From Pectinophora gossypiella (lineage: Eukaryota > Arthropoda > Insecta > Lepidoptera > Gelechiidae), in the NCBI RefSeq assembly GCF_024362695.1, contig NC_065405.1, positions 7,138,672-7,202,671 on the forward strand: a stretch of DNA of 64,000 nucleotides, read 5' to 3'. Made by a program: the position numbers and the translations under genes. Below are positions 1 to 11,800 of the stretch, one piece after another. The notes beneath the pieces were generated by a model. That model worked only from the letters and a program-made list of their open reading frames with translations, did no database searches and was not told the DNA's origin. Numbering within the stretch: the first letter of the stretch is position 1; every line of letters begins with the position of its first letter.

Positions 1-127
1 TGTCGATTAGGATTAAATCGTTGGTAATAGAATCTCAGACCTAAAATAAAAGACAGTATTGCCGCCGGGATTGTGAATGTTACCAACGTCGTCATTGTAA
101 ATATGTGAGCGAAAATGCAAGTGTACA

Positions 128-284
128 GGGGGTTAAAAAGACCACATCGAAGCAATTCATCTAAAAAGCAATATTGCAATTTGACATTTGCGCATATAAA
201 AGTAAGTGCGCAATGCACACAAATGTCAAATAACAATATTGCTTTTTCACATGAATTGCTTTTACGTGGACTTTTTAACCCCCC
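128..284. mobile_element. MITE with about 60-bp terminal inverted repeats
   Basis: The segment opens with a G-run followed by GTTAAAAAG and closes with the complement, CTTTTTAAC followed by a C-run. Inside, AAGCAATTCAT, AAAAGCAATATTG and TTTGACATTT recur in inverted order, so most of the element folds into a hairpin. The flanks allow a TA target duplication (TA before CAGGGGG, TA after CCCCCCAG), but this is not certain. A diverged relative lies at 46549-46705. It has no coding capacity; a short open frame across it is incidental. Confidence 0.75.
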
Positions 285-1226
285 AGTATATGTGAAGAGT
301 GATTGTTTATAGCTTAATAGTTGTTTAATGCCCCTTTACACTACCCTTCTATTTGCATTTTGTTGTGTTTGAACTAATATCTATAAACATATTATTATTA
401 TGTGATATTTTTGCAACCTTTATTGTAAGCATCTCATGTAGTTTTAAGCATTTGTTATTAGTTATCAATATAATTGAAATGCTCGATATTTCTTTGTTTT
501 ATTTTAGAAAGTTTTCAAACAAAAGACAATAACGTGTTAAGTGTATGTATATTTGGTATAAAAATTGCCTTATCGGCTCAAATATAACCAATATTATTCA
601 ATATCTTAGTCTAATAAAGCTTGTTTTCTAATTACTATAAATATTGGTCCATGATTGATACACAGAAAGTTCACAAATTGCCGGTGCATTTGTGCAATTT
701 GATTCTAAATTTCACAAAAATAAGTCACTTGTGGACGGAAAGTTCCTGAGACATCTTATACTAAATCTATACAATTCCTCGTTACAATCACAATAATTAA
801 ATCATTATAAATTCGTACTTGATTACTGTAACATCCGAGCCATTTTCATAACTTAATTCATCAGATCTATAAATTGAACAGGAATGTTACACATTTCTTT
901 TACTTAATCTATAATAAAAAGTACATGAGTGAGCTTACAGTCAAAATGTTACCACATTTTGTAGATTGTCATAAAATTTGTGATGTGCAACATCTTTACT
1001 TACTGTCAACCTGCACATACAAGCTAGTGTTTACAACTATATAGTTAAAGCTAAAATCGTATCGTAAAAGAATGTAAAAAGGAATGTATTTTATACAATA
1101 ACAAACAACATGTTGACTGAGATTTTTAAGTACAACCCAATAACACCCTAGGAACGAAATTAAAAATCAAATAGAAAATAAGACTGAGTCACTGGAGTTA
1201 GGCACTAACGTGGCAATGTTACAGCA
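285..1226. other. AT-rich stretch, no gene seen
   Basis: No supported exon or recognisable repeat was found. The right part lies just downstream of the NKAIN stop codon on the minus strand and probably contains its 3' untranslated region, but no polyadenylation site could be fixed. Confidence 0.5.
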
Positions 1227-3492
1227 CTAATAAGCATCGTTTACCGGCTGGTAGGCCGGCGGGCCGGGCGCCTGCGGCGTGGCGCGCGCGCTGTAGGGCG
1301 GCGCGGGCGGCGGCGGCGCCTCCCAGCCGCTGTCGCCGCCGTAGCTGGCCGCCGCGCCGTACGCACTCGCTCCGTACGGCGGAGACTCGCAAGGCGTAAC
1401 CGTGTCCATTCTCGCGTCGTAACTTGCCGTTGCACCTTCGTATCCACGATTCATATTATCATATGTTGGAACATTCTGGTCGTAGTTTCTCGTTTGTTCG
1501 TAACCGCGCGGTGGCTCGTTGTAAGGCCCGGCGACGTCGTAACCGGAACCTTTAACGGTCCTTCGCACGGTGTCGTATCTATTTGTTATGATTGGAACAG
1601 ATTCAGTAGGCGGTGGGGGATCGTATACGTCCTGAGACCTTGACATTGTATCTCTCTCTGGTGCGTGGTAGGATGCGGGGCGTGCAGGGTGGAAGTTTGA
1701 GTATGACGAATGTGCTGATGTAGGCCTGGACGGCCTCGATTCTCGCGGTAGCGACGCATTCGACGCTAAGTATCCGGCGTTTCTATACGACCGCCGCGAC
1801 CTTCGCACTGATGAACCGTTTCCTCGCGATCCTGAGCGGCGTTTCACCCGCCGCGGCGTCATTGGCTTCAATGAACTTTCACTTATGTTTGTTTCTGTCG
1901 GGCTTAGTTCTATTGTGTAGACGGGACGACGCGGCAAAGTGCCCTTATCTGGAAAATAATTGTAATCGGCAATTAGCACATTAAGGTTAATAAAAATGTG
2001 ATATTTTTTATCAAATGTTACAATTTACAACTTGAAATATTATTTATTTTTAATACTAACTTGATTCTGGTTTACGTTTCTTAAAGGAGCGGTATGCCAG
2101 GAGAATGGCTAATGGTAAGGCGGTTGCTGTCAGTATGGCAGCAACAGCAGACTGTCCAAGTTCCACATGATGCCACTGGAGGAAGCAGCCGTCCACCCGT
2201 GTTGGTCTCCAGGTCCCGGGGCCGTCCACCTCCCCCCACACTGGCTGGCAACCCCAGCCGTTTCCTTCCCACCAACTGACACTTCCAGTACCCAAGGAGA
2301 GAAGCCCACTCTCCTGGAAAGTTTAATACAATGATATACAACTAATAAGTAGTGATTCCTACTTGACACACATTTCTTGATATTTTTTTATATATCAGTA
2401 TGTCAATTATCAAAAGAACAATAATCTTCTAAATTATTTGTAATTTTAGTTGTTGATATTCTATTTATGATAATAAACATTTTCTTTTGATTACTTATGG
2501 ATCTTTTTACTTACCCTGTTGAGAGAGCCCAAGTTCATGTAATAGCATATCAAGAAGACATTCCAAGTCAGCCACATGAAACTCCATATTGCATACTAAA
2601 ATTAAATTAAACTAATTACTAAACACTTCAAAATTAATTACCTACAGATAAAAACTAAGACAGGGTGGTATTCATATTTATTAATACTGCCCTAAGACTT
2701 ATAAAATGCATTGAATATATTAAATACAGAATGGTTTATTAATTTAATATACCTACTTAGGCTTTCTTTCTATATACCTGTAACAGGACTACAATTCCTA
2801 CATTTAACCAAGTTATTTTTTATCAATACATATTTGTATTTATCAATAGTTTTATATTATTTGCTCAAATTCAAAAAACACAAACAAAACAATATACATA
2901 AGCCAAAAAAAGATAGAACAATAAAATAACTCACCGCTAAAAGATATTTAGTAATGTATTGAACCGCTCCAAATGAACCAAATATTATCAACAAAATGTT
3001 AACAAAGTTGGCTATGATAGGTAGCCACATATAACCAAGGAAGTCAAACACTTGTCGCTGGACAGTCACAATCTGTAAATAGTAAACAGTTAAGAGATTT
3101 GTAACATCATAAAAGGATTATGCATGATAATTATACTTACAACCAAAGTAGGCACTTTAAATGCTAAAAGATTAAAGGTACTGACAATAGAAGTCAAATA
3201 ATTATTGTACCCTAGGTTCTTGATGATGCCGATATAGTTGAATTAGGGTAAGGTAAAGTTTTCATCACATGACAGTAAACTTTTACTAATGCAATAATCG
3301 TTAATATTCCATATAGTAGTACATCATACCATATAATGGTGGTCCTATAACACACCCAGTTTCACTCACATTGAATATCCACGTGAACTTATAAGATGTG
3401 CAGGTGATTCATATTAGAAGGTAAAAGTTGATACTCACCAGTTCAACAACACAAACGATCAACAACAACGTTCGAAGTCCGCAGACTGCCAT
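1227..3492 (-). CDS. NKAIN: Na,K-ATPase beta-subunit-interacting protein (NKAIN)
   Basis: Five coding exons on the minus strand: 3439-3492, 2935-3072, 2515-2595, 2061-2313 and 1227-1948, joined by GT-AG introns with consistent phases, giving 415 residues. The N-terminus ([18 protein letters not shown]), the [18 protein letters not shown] block in exon 2 and [10 protein letters not shown] in exon 3 match the NKAIN family. Hydrophobic segments lie near residues 7-23, 35-60, 65-83 and 146-165, with a Trp/Cys-rich extracellular loop ([10 protein letters not shown]) before the last one. Family members are neuronal membrane proteins that bind the Na,K-ATPase beta subunit. The last exon adds a cytoplasmic tail of about 240 residues, Arg/Ser-rich and then Pro/Tyr/Ala-rich. 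Its final part (1241-1400) is strikingly GC-rich for this AT-rich locus. The long tail is an arthropod-type feature compared with vertebrate NKAINs (inference). Confidence 0.9.
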
Positions 3493-3662
3493 TTCGATAG
3501 GGAAAATAATATTTCACAGTTATTTTTCGCATTTGTTGGTGCAACATAATAGTTTTAAATCACAAACATACATGATTTAATTTATAAAACTGTAAAAATA
3601 TAGCATAATATTAAGGACAAAAGTCGTTTTTCACAGAAAAAAAAAATGACATCTGGCAATTT

Positions 3663-4066
3663 TTTTTTTTTTTTGTTTAGGTTTTCCCCGAAGGGTAAGG
3701 CAAAGGGAACTATGCCCATACAGCCATGTCTTACGTATTTTTTTTCTTGATGAATGATGAAATGATGAAAGGTGATGATGATGAAACCTAAGCCCCCACC
3801 CTCGGAGTAGACTCCTACTCCGAACCCCAAACGAATTAACTCGAAAGTCCGCATAAACTTTCGAGTTATGAAGCGGCTTCCTGACACGAAGCGAAAATAG
3901 GCAGATACACTTTGTTTATTGAATACTCCAATATAATAACACTCGCGAATGTCTTCCGACTAACTTAATGCGATCATCAACCACAAAACACCACTTCGTA
4001 TTAATTATTTAGATTATTCAATGAAGAAAGCAACTGTCCCGTTCCCGTTTCCCGCCAAAAAGCCTC
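3663..4066 (-). mobile_element. poly(A)-tailed retroposon with 16-bp target duplication
   Basis: TGACATCTGGCAATTT occurs at 3647-3662 and again at 4067-4082. The 404 bp between them begin with a T-run on the plus strand, so the inserted strand is minus and ends in poly(A). The insert has no intact long reading frame. The size and tail suggest a SINE or a 5'-truncated non-LTR element. It lies between NKAIN and the UCH gene. Confidence 0.8.
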
Positions 4067-4359
4067 TGACATCTGGCAATTTATTTTTTATTATGTCCAG
4101 TGCAAAAAATAGAGTAAAGGTCTGAAACCATATTCAGCCAACTGCTGTAGACGGGCGAATTTGGTACTGGACTTGTTCATTATGACTTTACTTTTGTTGA
4201 CAAAATGTCACTTTCAAAATCAAACTGATTTTCTTTTTAAACTGTCTAACCATCTAAACGAGGCACAGTTATTCAGCATATTGGTTGTTTTCTGAAGTAT
4301 TGATCGAGTATTCTTATTTTCTTGACTGATTATTAATTTGTTCCTTTCTTTGGGACGAG

Positions 4360-4452
4360 GTAAGTATACATCCATTAATTAAGATCAGAAGAAAATATCT
4401 ATGAGATCCCAAAAATGAGTGAAACCGGTAACCTCAATTTTACTGTTTTCAG
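4360..4452 (+). other. intron in the 5' untranslated region of the UCH gene
   Basis: The donor GAG|GTAAGT at 4360 and the acceptor TTTTCAG ending at 4452 bound a 93-bp intron whose acceptor lies 33 bp before the UCH start codon. The upstream exon therefore appears to be untranslated. Confidence 0.65.
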
Positions 4453-4485
4453 ATTTGGAGTTCGACGAAACCTTACTTGCTCGAA

Positions 4486-5178
4486 ATGGCGACTGAAAGT
4501 CTCATCCCGTTGGAGTCAAATCCCGAAGTTTTGAATAAGTTTCTTCAAAAGCTGGGAGTGCCTTCAGATTGGGCCGTTGTGGATGTAATGGGTTTAGATA
4601 CTGAAATGCTGTCGTGGGTTCCTCGACCTGTTCTCGCTGTATTGCTATTGTTCCCCATTTCTGACAACTATAAGGAACACAAGGACAAAGAAGAGGCTGA
4701 GATTTTATCTAAAGGCCAAGAAATTACTAGTGATATATTTTATATGAAGCAAAATCTCAGCAATAGCTGTGGCACTGTGGCCCTTGTGCACAGTGTAGCT
4801 AATAACACTGACAGAATTAAATTGACTGAAGGCCACATGAAGAAGTTCCTCGATGAAGCCAAAGGATTGGATGCTGCAGCTCGTGGAATATTGATGGAAA
4901 AGAATGAGGGCATTATCAATGCTCATAAAGAGTTGGCTCTTGAAGGGCAAACTAACACTCCTGGTGCTGATGATGAAGTGGTCCATCACTTCATTGCATT
5001 TGTACACAAAGATGGTGCTCTGTATGAATTGGATGGGCGTAAAGCTTTTCCAATAAACCATGGACCAACTACTCCGGATTCATTACTAGAGGATTCTGCT
5101 AAAGTTTGCAAGGAGTTTATGGCTCGTGATCCATCTGATGTGCGCTTCACTGTGTTGGCTTTAGCTGCAGCTGATTAA
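4486..5178 (+). CDS. UCHL3: ubiquitin carboxyl-terminal hydrolase, UCHL3 type
   Basis: A single coding exon encodes 230 residues, the same length as human UCHL3. This cysteine protease removes small adducts from the C-terminus of ubiquitin (and NEDD8 in some orthologues) in the cytosol. The catalytic triad is visible: Cys95 in SNSCGTVAL, His168 in VHHFIAFV and Asp183 in YELDGRK; the oxyanion Gln is probably Gln89 in MKQNLSNSC. I chose the ATG at 4486 because it has a strong context (cgaaATGG) and gives MATESLIPLESNPEVLNKF; the frame stays open only slightly upstream, without an ATG. A 5' untranslated intron precedes it. AATAAA-like signals follow near 5395. The sequence looks intact. Confidence 0.95.
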   Translation: MATESLIPLESNPEVLNKFLQKLGVPSDWAVVDVMGLDTEMLSWVPRPVLAVLLLFPISDNYKEHKDKEEAEILSKGQEITSDIFYMKQNLSNSCGTVALVHSVANNTDRIKLTEGHMKKFLDEAKGLDAAARGILMEKNEGIINAHKELALEGQTNTPGADDEVVHHFIAFVHKDGALYELDGRKAFPINHGPTTPDSLLEDSAKVCKEFMARDPSDVRFTVLALAAAD

Positions 5179-5809
5179 AGTTACCAAGTAGTATTAGCAC
5201 TATGGCAACATTATTATTGCAGAGCTGTAGTAGCAAGCTGAGTCACTGTCAAGCTTATAATGTATTCTCATATTTGATATAACTTGTGCAATGCAATGCA
5301 GGGCAAGCTTTTGTGATATTACAAATTAATTTATTTTGAATTGGCATTTTTATTTCGTAAATTAATTTTTAAAAAATTATACCCAAAATAGAAAAATAAA
5401 TTTCAATCTGGCCCATTTGTAGAATGAAAATTAAGATCAACATTTTGAGATCTAAATCAGTTATATTTTTTTGTAGTCTTTAAGCAAGCATAGAGCAACA
5501 CCACTGTGATGAAATTCATACGAATATCTTCAATTTAATTTGGGTCCCCAGTAAAAAGCTGCACAAGATTTTATAAATGAGACACACCCCCACTTTACTA
5601 AGACTGTAATAAAAGGCTTATTTTTGATAATAAGTATATTCTATTTAAGATGAAATACAATTATATCACAAAAGTAAAGTTGAAAGATTTGTCAAAATAT
5701 ATTAAATCTCGTAATACGTTTTTATTATATACATGTAGGGGTAATGATTATCACTTTGTGCTTTTACATTAACTAATAAATATCATTTTACTAAGTACTA
5801 TCAAATGTT
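5179..5809. other. intergenic, converging 3' ends of UCHL3 and MFSD12
   Basis: The stretch separates the stop codon of the plus-strand UCH gene from the stop codon of the minus-strand MFSD12 gene. It should hold both 3' untranslated regions. It is AT-rich and no further exon was found. Confidence 0.6.
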
Positions 5810-8800
5810 TCATATATCTAGAGGAGCAGCAACATCTTCTGTTGAATTCACTGAAGAATTGTCTGCAAATAAAAGAAATATCTAAGTTAAATATTCGTAA
5901 ATCCTATAGGAGTGGGCAGAGCCAACCCAGGCAACAACTCTTCGAAATACTGTAGTACCAAGCTTTGATTATTTCTGGAGATTGTACCTATAAAGGTGCT
6001 CTCTCACCGTGAGCATTCGTCTGTAATGTCATAACATTACAGGCGATCCATAGATCTAAGCATTACATCAGTCAGCTAGGAGAACTGCAACGAAGCAGTA
6101 TTACAATGAAATGCTCAGAAAAAATAAATACAAAATAACAGGCGGCTTACTTGGAAAATGCATATCAAAGCCAAAAGAGACGCAGTTAACAACAAATTCC
6201 GTAGCTTGCTGTGGTTGCTGGGGCGGCAGTCAGCTTTATCTTTGAACAATAAACTAATGATTTACACTGCAATATTGAAACCAATCTGGCTCTATGGAAT
6301 CGCCCTATGGTCTACCGCCAGCAAATCCAATATACTAAGTCTGCAGAGGGTTCAGAACAATATCTTGAAGACTATATGCGCGGCGCCCTGGTTTATTCGA
6401 AACTCAGAGGTACATCAATACCTAGACATGCCAACGATCACAGAAGAAATTGAAAAGTACAACAAAAGGCATAAGGAACGGTTGAGTAACCATCCAAATC
6501 CCTTAGCAACTATGCTGTTGGAAGCTAGCAACAGGGTGAAGAGGCTCAAAAGGAAGGATGTTCTTGGGCGCTGAGTACTATGGAAGATGGTGGCATTGGT
6601 TGCTTTACTTCTAACTAATCAATTCACACACCAAATCTGATTAAAGTCTTGCGACTGATTGTAGATATTTAAAAGGAAAAAAAAAAAAAAAAATAACAAA
6701 CCATGAATAAATTACAGGCGAATGATCATGGTGAGTGTTATTTAACACATTCACTGTGTAACGGAAAATTGGATAACCCCACAATGTTATTTTTCGCACA
6801 ACACATAGTGTGTCACACTATGGCGAGAAAAAATGTGCCCCATATATGGGCCATGCACATTTGAGTTACAAATTAATTGCGTCATATGTAATTCATACAC
6901 AGTGAACATGTTAATATAGAATGATCATAATCTTACCATTAATGAGATTCTCCTGGTTAAACTTGGGCAATAACAAAGTAAGTACGAGGCCTAAAGTACA
7001 AGCGCCGCCGCAAACCCAGGACAACGCATCGCGGTAGTAAGTAGCATCCGCGCCGTCCGCACTGCAACATCACAAAGTAACTATGTCAACAGACGATATG
7101 TGGGATTTCAATGTGACTCATAGTCATAATAAGTATTGATGACACAAAATGTTTAATATTTCAAACTATGTAGGTATAATAATCAAACTTTAATGTTGTA
7201 ATGTAGGTAGCTAGCTACAGTTGATTAGTCACTATGTGCGAAATACCTACTTATTTATGTCTGTTATTAGGTCGAATTATGTCTATACCATGACTTTATA
7301 ACAATGTTATTGTACGGTTTGCAACCGCACATGTCCCGCGTCAGCTATTTTACCTTTTACGCAATTGTATAATTAGTTCACGACTCATCAAGGTAGTGTG
7401 TACTCGCGTATTAGTGTAATTAACTTTAACAAGAAAGTAATCAATAAAACGCACTTTTTACGCTATCAAGATTGTTCTCATTTTGCCTCCACATCAGTTT
7501 ATCAAGATTATCATCTTATCATCAAAAGATCATACAAGTCTAGCAAGAGACTGTACATCTTTTTGGTCCTTCGAGCAAACACGAGGTGTTCGCGTGTGCA
7601 GAGTGATAGCGAATCGGTTCAGCCGGCCTCCCACCAGCGGGTCTCACCGGCTGGATTGAGAAGGCGCAAATATCATCCCAGGACACAGTGGACATAGTAA
7701 TCAGCAAGACAAGAGGATTATATCCACTTTATCAAGTTTTGTGAAGTTTGTGATATAAGAAAAGAACTCGCAAATTATCAAGAATCAGTGCAAGTGATAA
7801 CAAGTACATCAAGTATCAAGTTTATTAAGAGCATCAAGGCTTATCAAGCACGTAAAAGCATCAAGGCTTATCAAGCACGTAAAAGCATCAAAGCTATCAA
7901 GTAGGTACCTATACTATCAAGTGATCAAGACTAATACCCAACGCCAGGGATTAGTAAAAATTGAAATATTAATCGAGATTCAATCAAGTGAATATTCAAG
8001 TACAATTCAAACAAGTGAATAATAACACTCAATCAAGTGAGTGTATATCAAGCTTAATCAAGGAAAACAAGTTTTCACCATGGAAAACATACTTGAAAAT
8101 CAAGCAATTTTAGAAGATGGTATCAAGAAAGTTTTAATAAACTTTAAAAAGGATGGTGCAAGTCGCAAGACCCCTGAGAACATCAAGAGACGTCTCACGA
8201 CCTTGGACTTGTACTGGGAGGATTATATCTCTAACCACGGTAAGCTTAAGGAGCTTTTGCCTCAAGACCACGAATACTTCTCCGGTCGTTATTACGAAAA
8301 CGCAAAGAGTGCTTACTTAGAAACAAGGGAATTTATAGAAAAATCAAGCGTAACTATAAACCCGGTCACGGTGGTCGACAAGGACAACAATCCAGTGGAT
8401 GATTTCCAAGAAAGTGTTAGCCAACAAGGTGCTTCCACTTCTAAAGATAATGAGTTCGTGCGGGAGAATAAAATCAATACCGGAAGTAGCAGCAAGCTTG
8501 ATGACATGATAAAAAAGCAATTAAGCAATTTCAAGGCTTTTGCTAGAACAGTAGTTAACATCAATATAGAAAACATGAATGAAAAGTGGGAGTTCGTAGA
8601 TAGTCTGCATACCCTTCAATCGCGTTGGCAGGCTATAGACGCTCTTCATTGGGAGTTAGACAGTGAGCTGCAAGGATCTAATCAGCAGTACGAGAGCAGG
8701 TTCACCGAACACGAAGCTAAGTATTTAGCAGTCAAGAAGGCCATTAATACCAAGCTATGGTCCGTATCACATCGAGAAAAGTCAACTCCGCAGCTTGATA

Positions 8801-11800
8801 TACCTGTTTTTATCGGGAACTACCAACAATGGGTATCATTCAAGGACTTATTTTGCGAGGCGATACATAATAATCCTTCTCTGTCTAACGCCCAAAAGTT
8901 ACAATACCTTAAAAGCAAGCTTAGGGGAGAACCAGAGCGCCTAATCCAACATCTTCCGATCAGTTCAGACAACTATGTCGGTGCCTGGGAGATTCTCAAC
9001 AACAGATACGAAAACAAGAAACGTATCTTCAATTCGCATATTGGTGCGTTAATGAACCTTCCAGTTATGCCTCAAGCTACTGTTCAAAATCTCAAGCGCC
9101 TACACGACGTCACTACCGAGTGTCTAAATGCCATAAAAAACATAGGTGTTAACATAGACACCTGGGACCCGATCCTTGTGTATATTTTAGCACAAAAACT
9201 CGACACAGATACCAACAATGACTACAATGACTCATTGAAGGATTCGAAACAGCTGCCTAATCTAAAAGAATTTCTAGAATTCTTAGAGAAGAGATTTACT
9301 TCCATGGAAAGTGCCCGCCGCAAGCAAGAACAAAAGTCGAATACAAACTCTACAATTACATCGGACAAACAAGAAAAACAGTATCATTACAAGCGATACT
9401 TTTCAAGCAACAAGGCTACATCGCAATCATCAAGATTTAATAAAAATAACAAATTGAAATGTCCGGTATGTAATATGGAACATGGAATTTATTACTGCAA
9501 GCAATTCTTGGAAATGTCTCCGACTCAAAAACGTCAAATCATATCAAAATTTAACATTTGCTGCAATTGTTTATTCAGCCATAATGGTAAACTTTGCACT
9601 TCAAACAGGCGATGCCGTGAATGCAATGGCTGTCATAATACAATTTTACATGAAGCTTGTAAAAACAACACGACACCGACTCACGCGGAATCGTCACATC
9701 GGGGTGAACGGGCGAGTGGTATCTCGCACGTGGCTCAACAAGGAAACACACCCGAGACACTTTTATCGACAGCTTTGGTAAACGTAACAGGAGCCAGTGG
9801 AGAGTCGTATACATTACGAGCTCTCATTGATCAAGGCTCACAAGTGTCATTGATCACAGGGCATGCCGCACAATTGCTTCGTTTGCCAAGACGCAAATGT
9901 AAAGGCATCATAACAGGGGTTGGCGCCAAGGACAACACCTGCACTGGAATGTTAACCATCAGCTGTAACTCACTAACTGAAGAGTTTATTTTCAACGCTG
10001 ATGTTTACATAATGAAAAGTTTAACAAGAAACTTGCCAAGTAAGTCATTTGAGAAGCCATCATGGGACTTTTTAGAAAATATTCAATTGGCTGACCCAGA
10101 TTTCAATTTAAGTAAACAAATTGATATTTTATTTGGTGCTGACGTATATTCGCATATCATTCAAGGTGGCATATGCAACGTCGGCAACATGACACCAGTT
10201 GCACAACAAACAAGGCTTGGGTGGATTTTGTGCGGCAAGGTACAAACTCTACAATGCAACGTGGTTTTAAATAATATTGAGGAATTACATCGATTTTGGG
10301 AAATTGAAGATATACAAGAGGACACTTCATTTTCGACGGAGGAGAGCCAATGTGTTGAGTTTTATAAGACAACGACAACAAGGTCGGAGGATGGAAAATA
10401 TCAAGTCAGACTGCCTCTAAAATCAAACATAGATCAACTAGGACAATCGAAACACAAGGCTATAGCACAGTTTCATCAGCTTGAAAGAAAGTTTAGCAAG
10501 AATAAAACTTTAGAACAAGAATATAAGCTGTTTATACACGAATACCAAAATTTGTATCATATGAGACTAGCTGACGGCAACACGAAGCTGGACTATTATT
10601 TACCACACCATTGCGTGCTACGCGAGCAATCTACTACAACATCGCACCGCGTAGTATTCAATGCTTCGCAAACTACAACAAGTGGACAAAGTCTCAATGA
10701 CTGCATGTGTAAAGGGCCTAATTTACAAAAGGACCTTTTAACTTTGATTTTAGGGTGGAGACAATACAAGGTCGCCTTCACCGCAGATATCGAGAAAATG
10801 TTCAGACAGATATGGATTCACAAAGCTGATCAAGGTTTGCAGAAGATCGTGTGGAGAGATAGCCCACGTGACCTCTTACGTGAGTACCAACTGACGACAG
10901 TCACCTACGGCACCAAGGCCGCTCCTTTCCTCGCAATGATGACACTGCGTCAGCTGGCCGCGGATGAAAAAGTACACTACCCAGAAGCTTCTCAAGTGGT
11001 GGAGAATTGTTTCTACATGGATGATTTACTCCATGGAACCCACTCCTTAGAAACCGCATTACAACTGAAACAAGATCTTATGGAGCTTATGAAATCTGGA
11101 GGGTTTCATTTAAGAAAATGGAATTCTAATTATCAAGAACTAAAACAAGAGGGAGACAAACAAGGTCAAAATAACTATAATTTCAAGCAAGCGGAATCAA
11201 CAAAGACCCTCGGTTTAATTTGGAACCCAGATCAAGATATTTTCATTTTCCAATCAAAAATCCCTAACGAAAATGGTGAAAATACAAAACGAACGCTATT
11301 GTCGGACATATCCAAGCTGTTTGACCCGTTAGGGTGGCTAACTCCACTATCTACAAAAATGAAGCTACTGTTCCAGCAAGTATGGGAAACGAACATGGCT
11401 TGGGATGATAAACTGCCCGATCACATCAATACGGAATGGCAAGAAATCAAACAAGATATTGAAAACATCAATAATATTCAAATACCTAGATGGTTGGGCA
11501 CCGACGTCACGTGCAGAGTCGAATTACACGGCTTTTGTGACGCGTCGCAGAAAGCGTACGCGTGCTCTATATACAGCAAGATTGTGACATCGAATCAAGT
11601 CAAAATCGTTTTGGTAGTTGGCAAATCAAGGCTAGTTCCGATTAACAAGGAAATTACTCTACCAAGACTGGAGCTGAGTGGAGCTTTGCTTCTTTCCAAA
11701 CTTATGATGAAAGTCTTACAAGCTTTATCATCACTTCAAGACATCAAGATCTACGGATGGATAGATTCTACGGCAGTATTAGGATGGTTACAAGGCAATC

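Noticed and set aside
1241..1447. Second minus-strand frame inside the last NKAIN exon
   Set aside because: It is an Arg/Ala-rich overlap caused by local GC richness; the NKAIN frame is supported by four upstream exons.
3582..3887. Minus-strand 101-codon frame
   Set aside because: It lies across a TSD-bounded retroposon and its A/T runs; no protein family is recognisable.
4477..4485. Upstream extension of the UCHL3 frame
   Set aside because: The extension begins at TTG, not ATG. The ATG at 4486 has a strong context and gives the expected 230 residues.
8041..8079. Upstream extension of the retroelement polyprotein
   Set aside because: It would begin at GTG. The first ATG, at 8080, has an excellent context.
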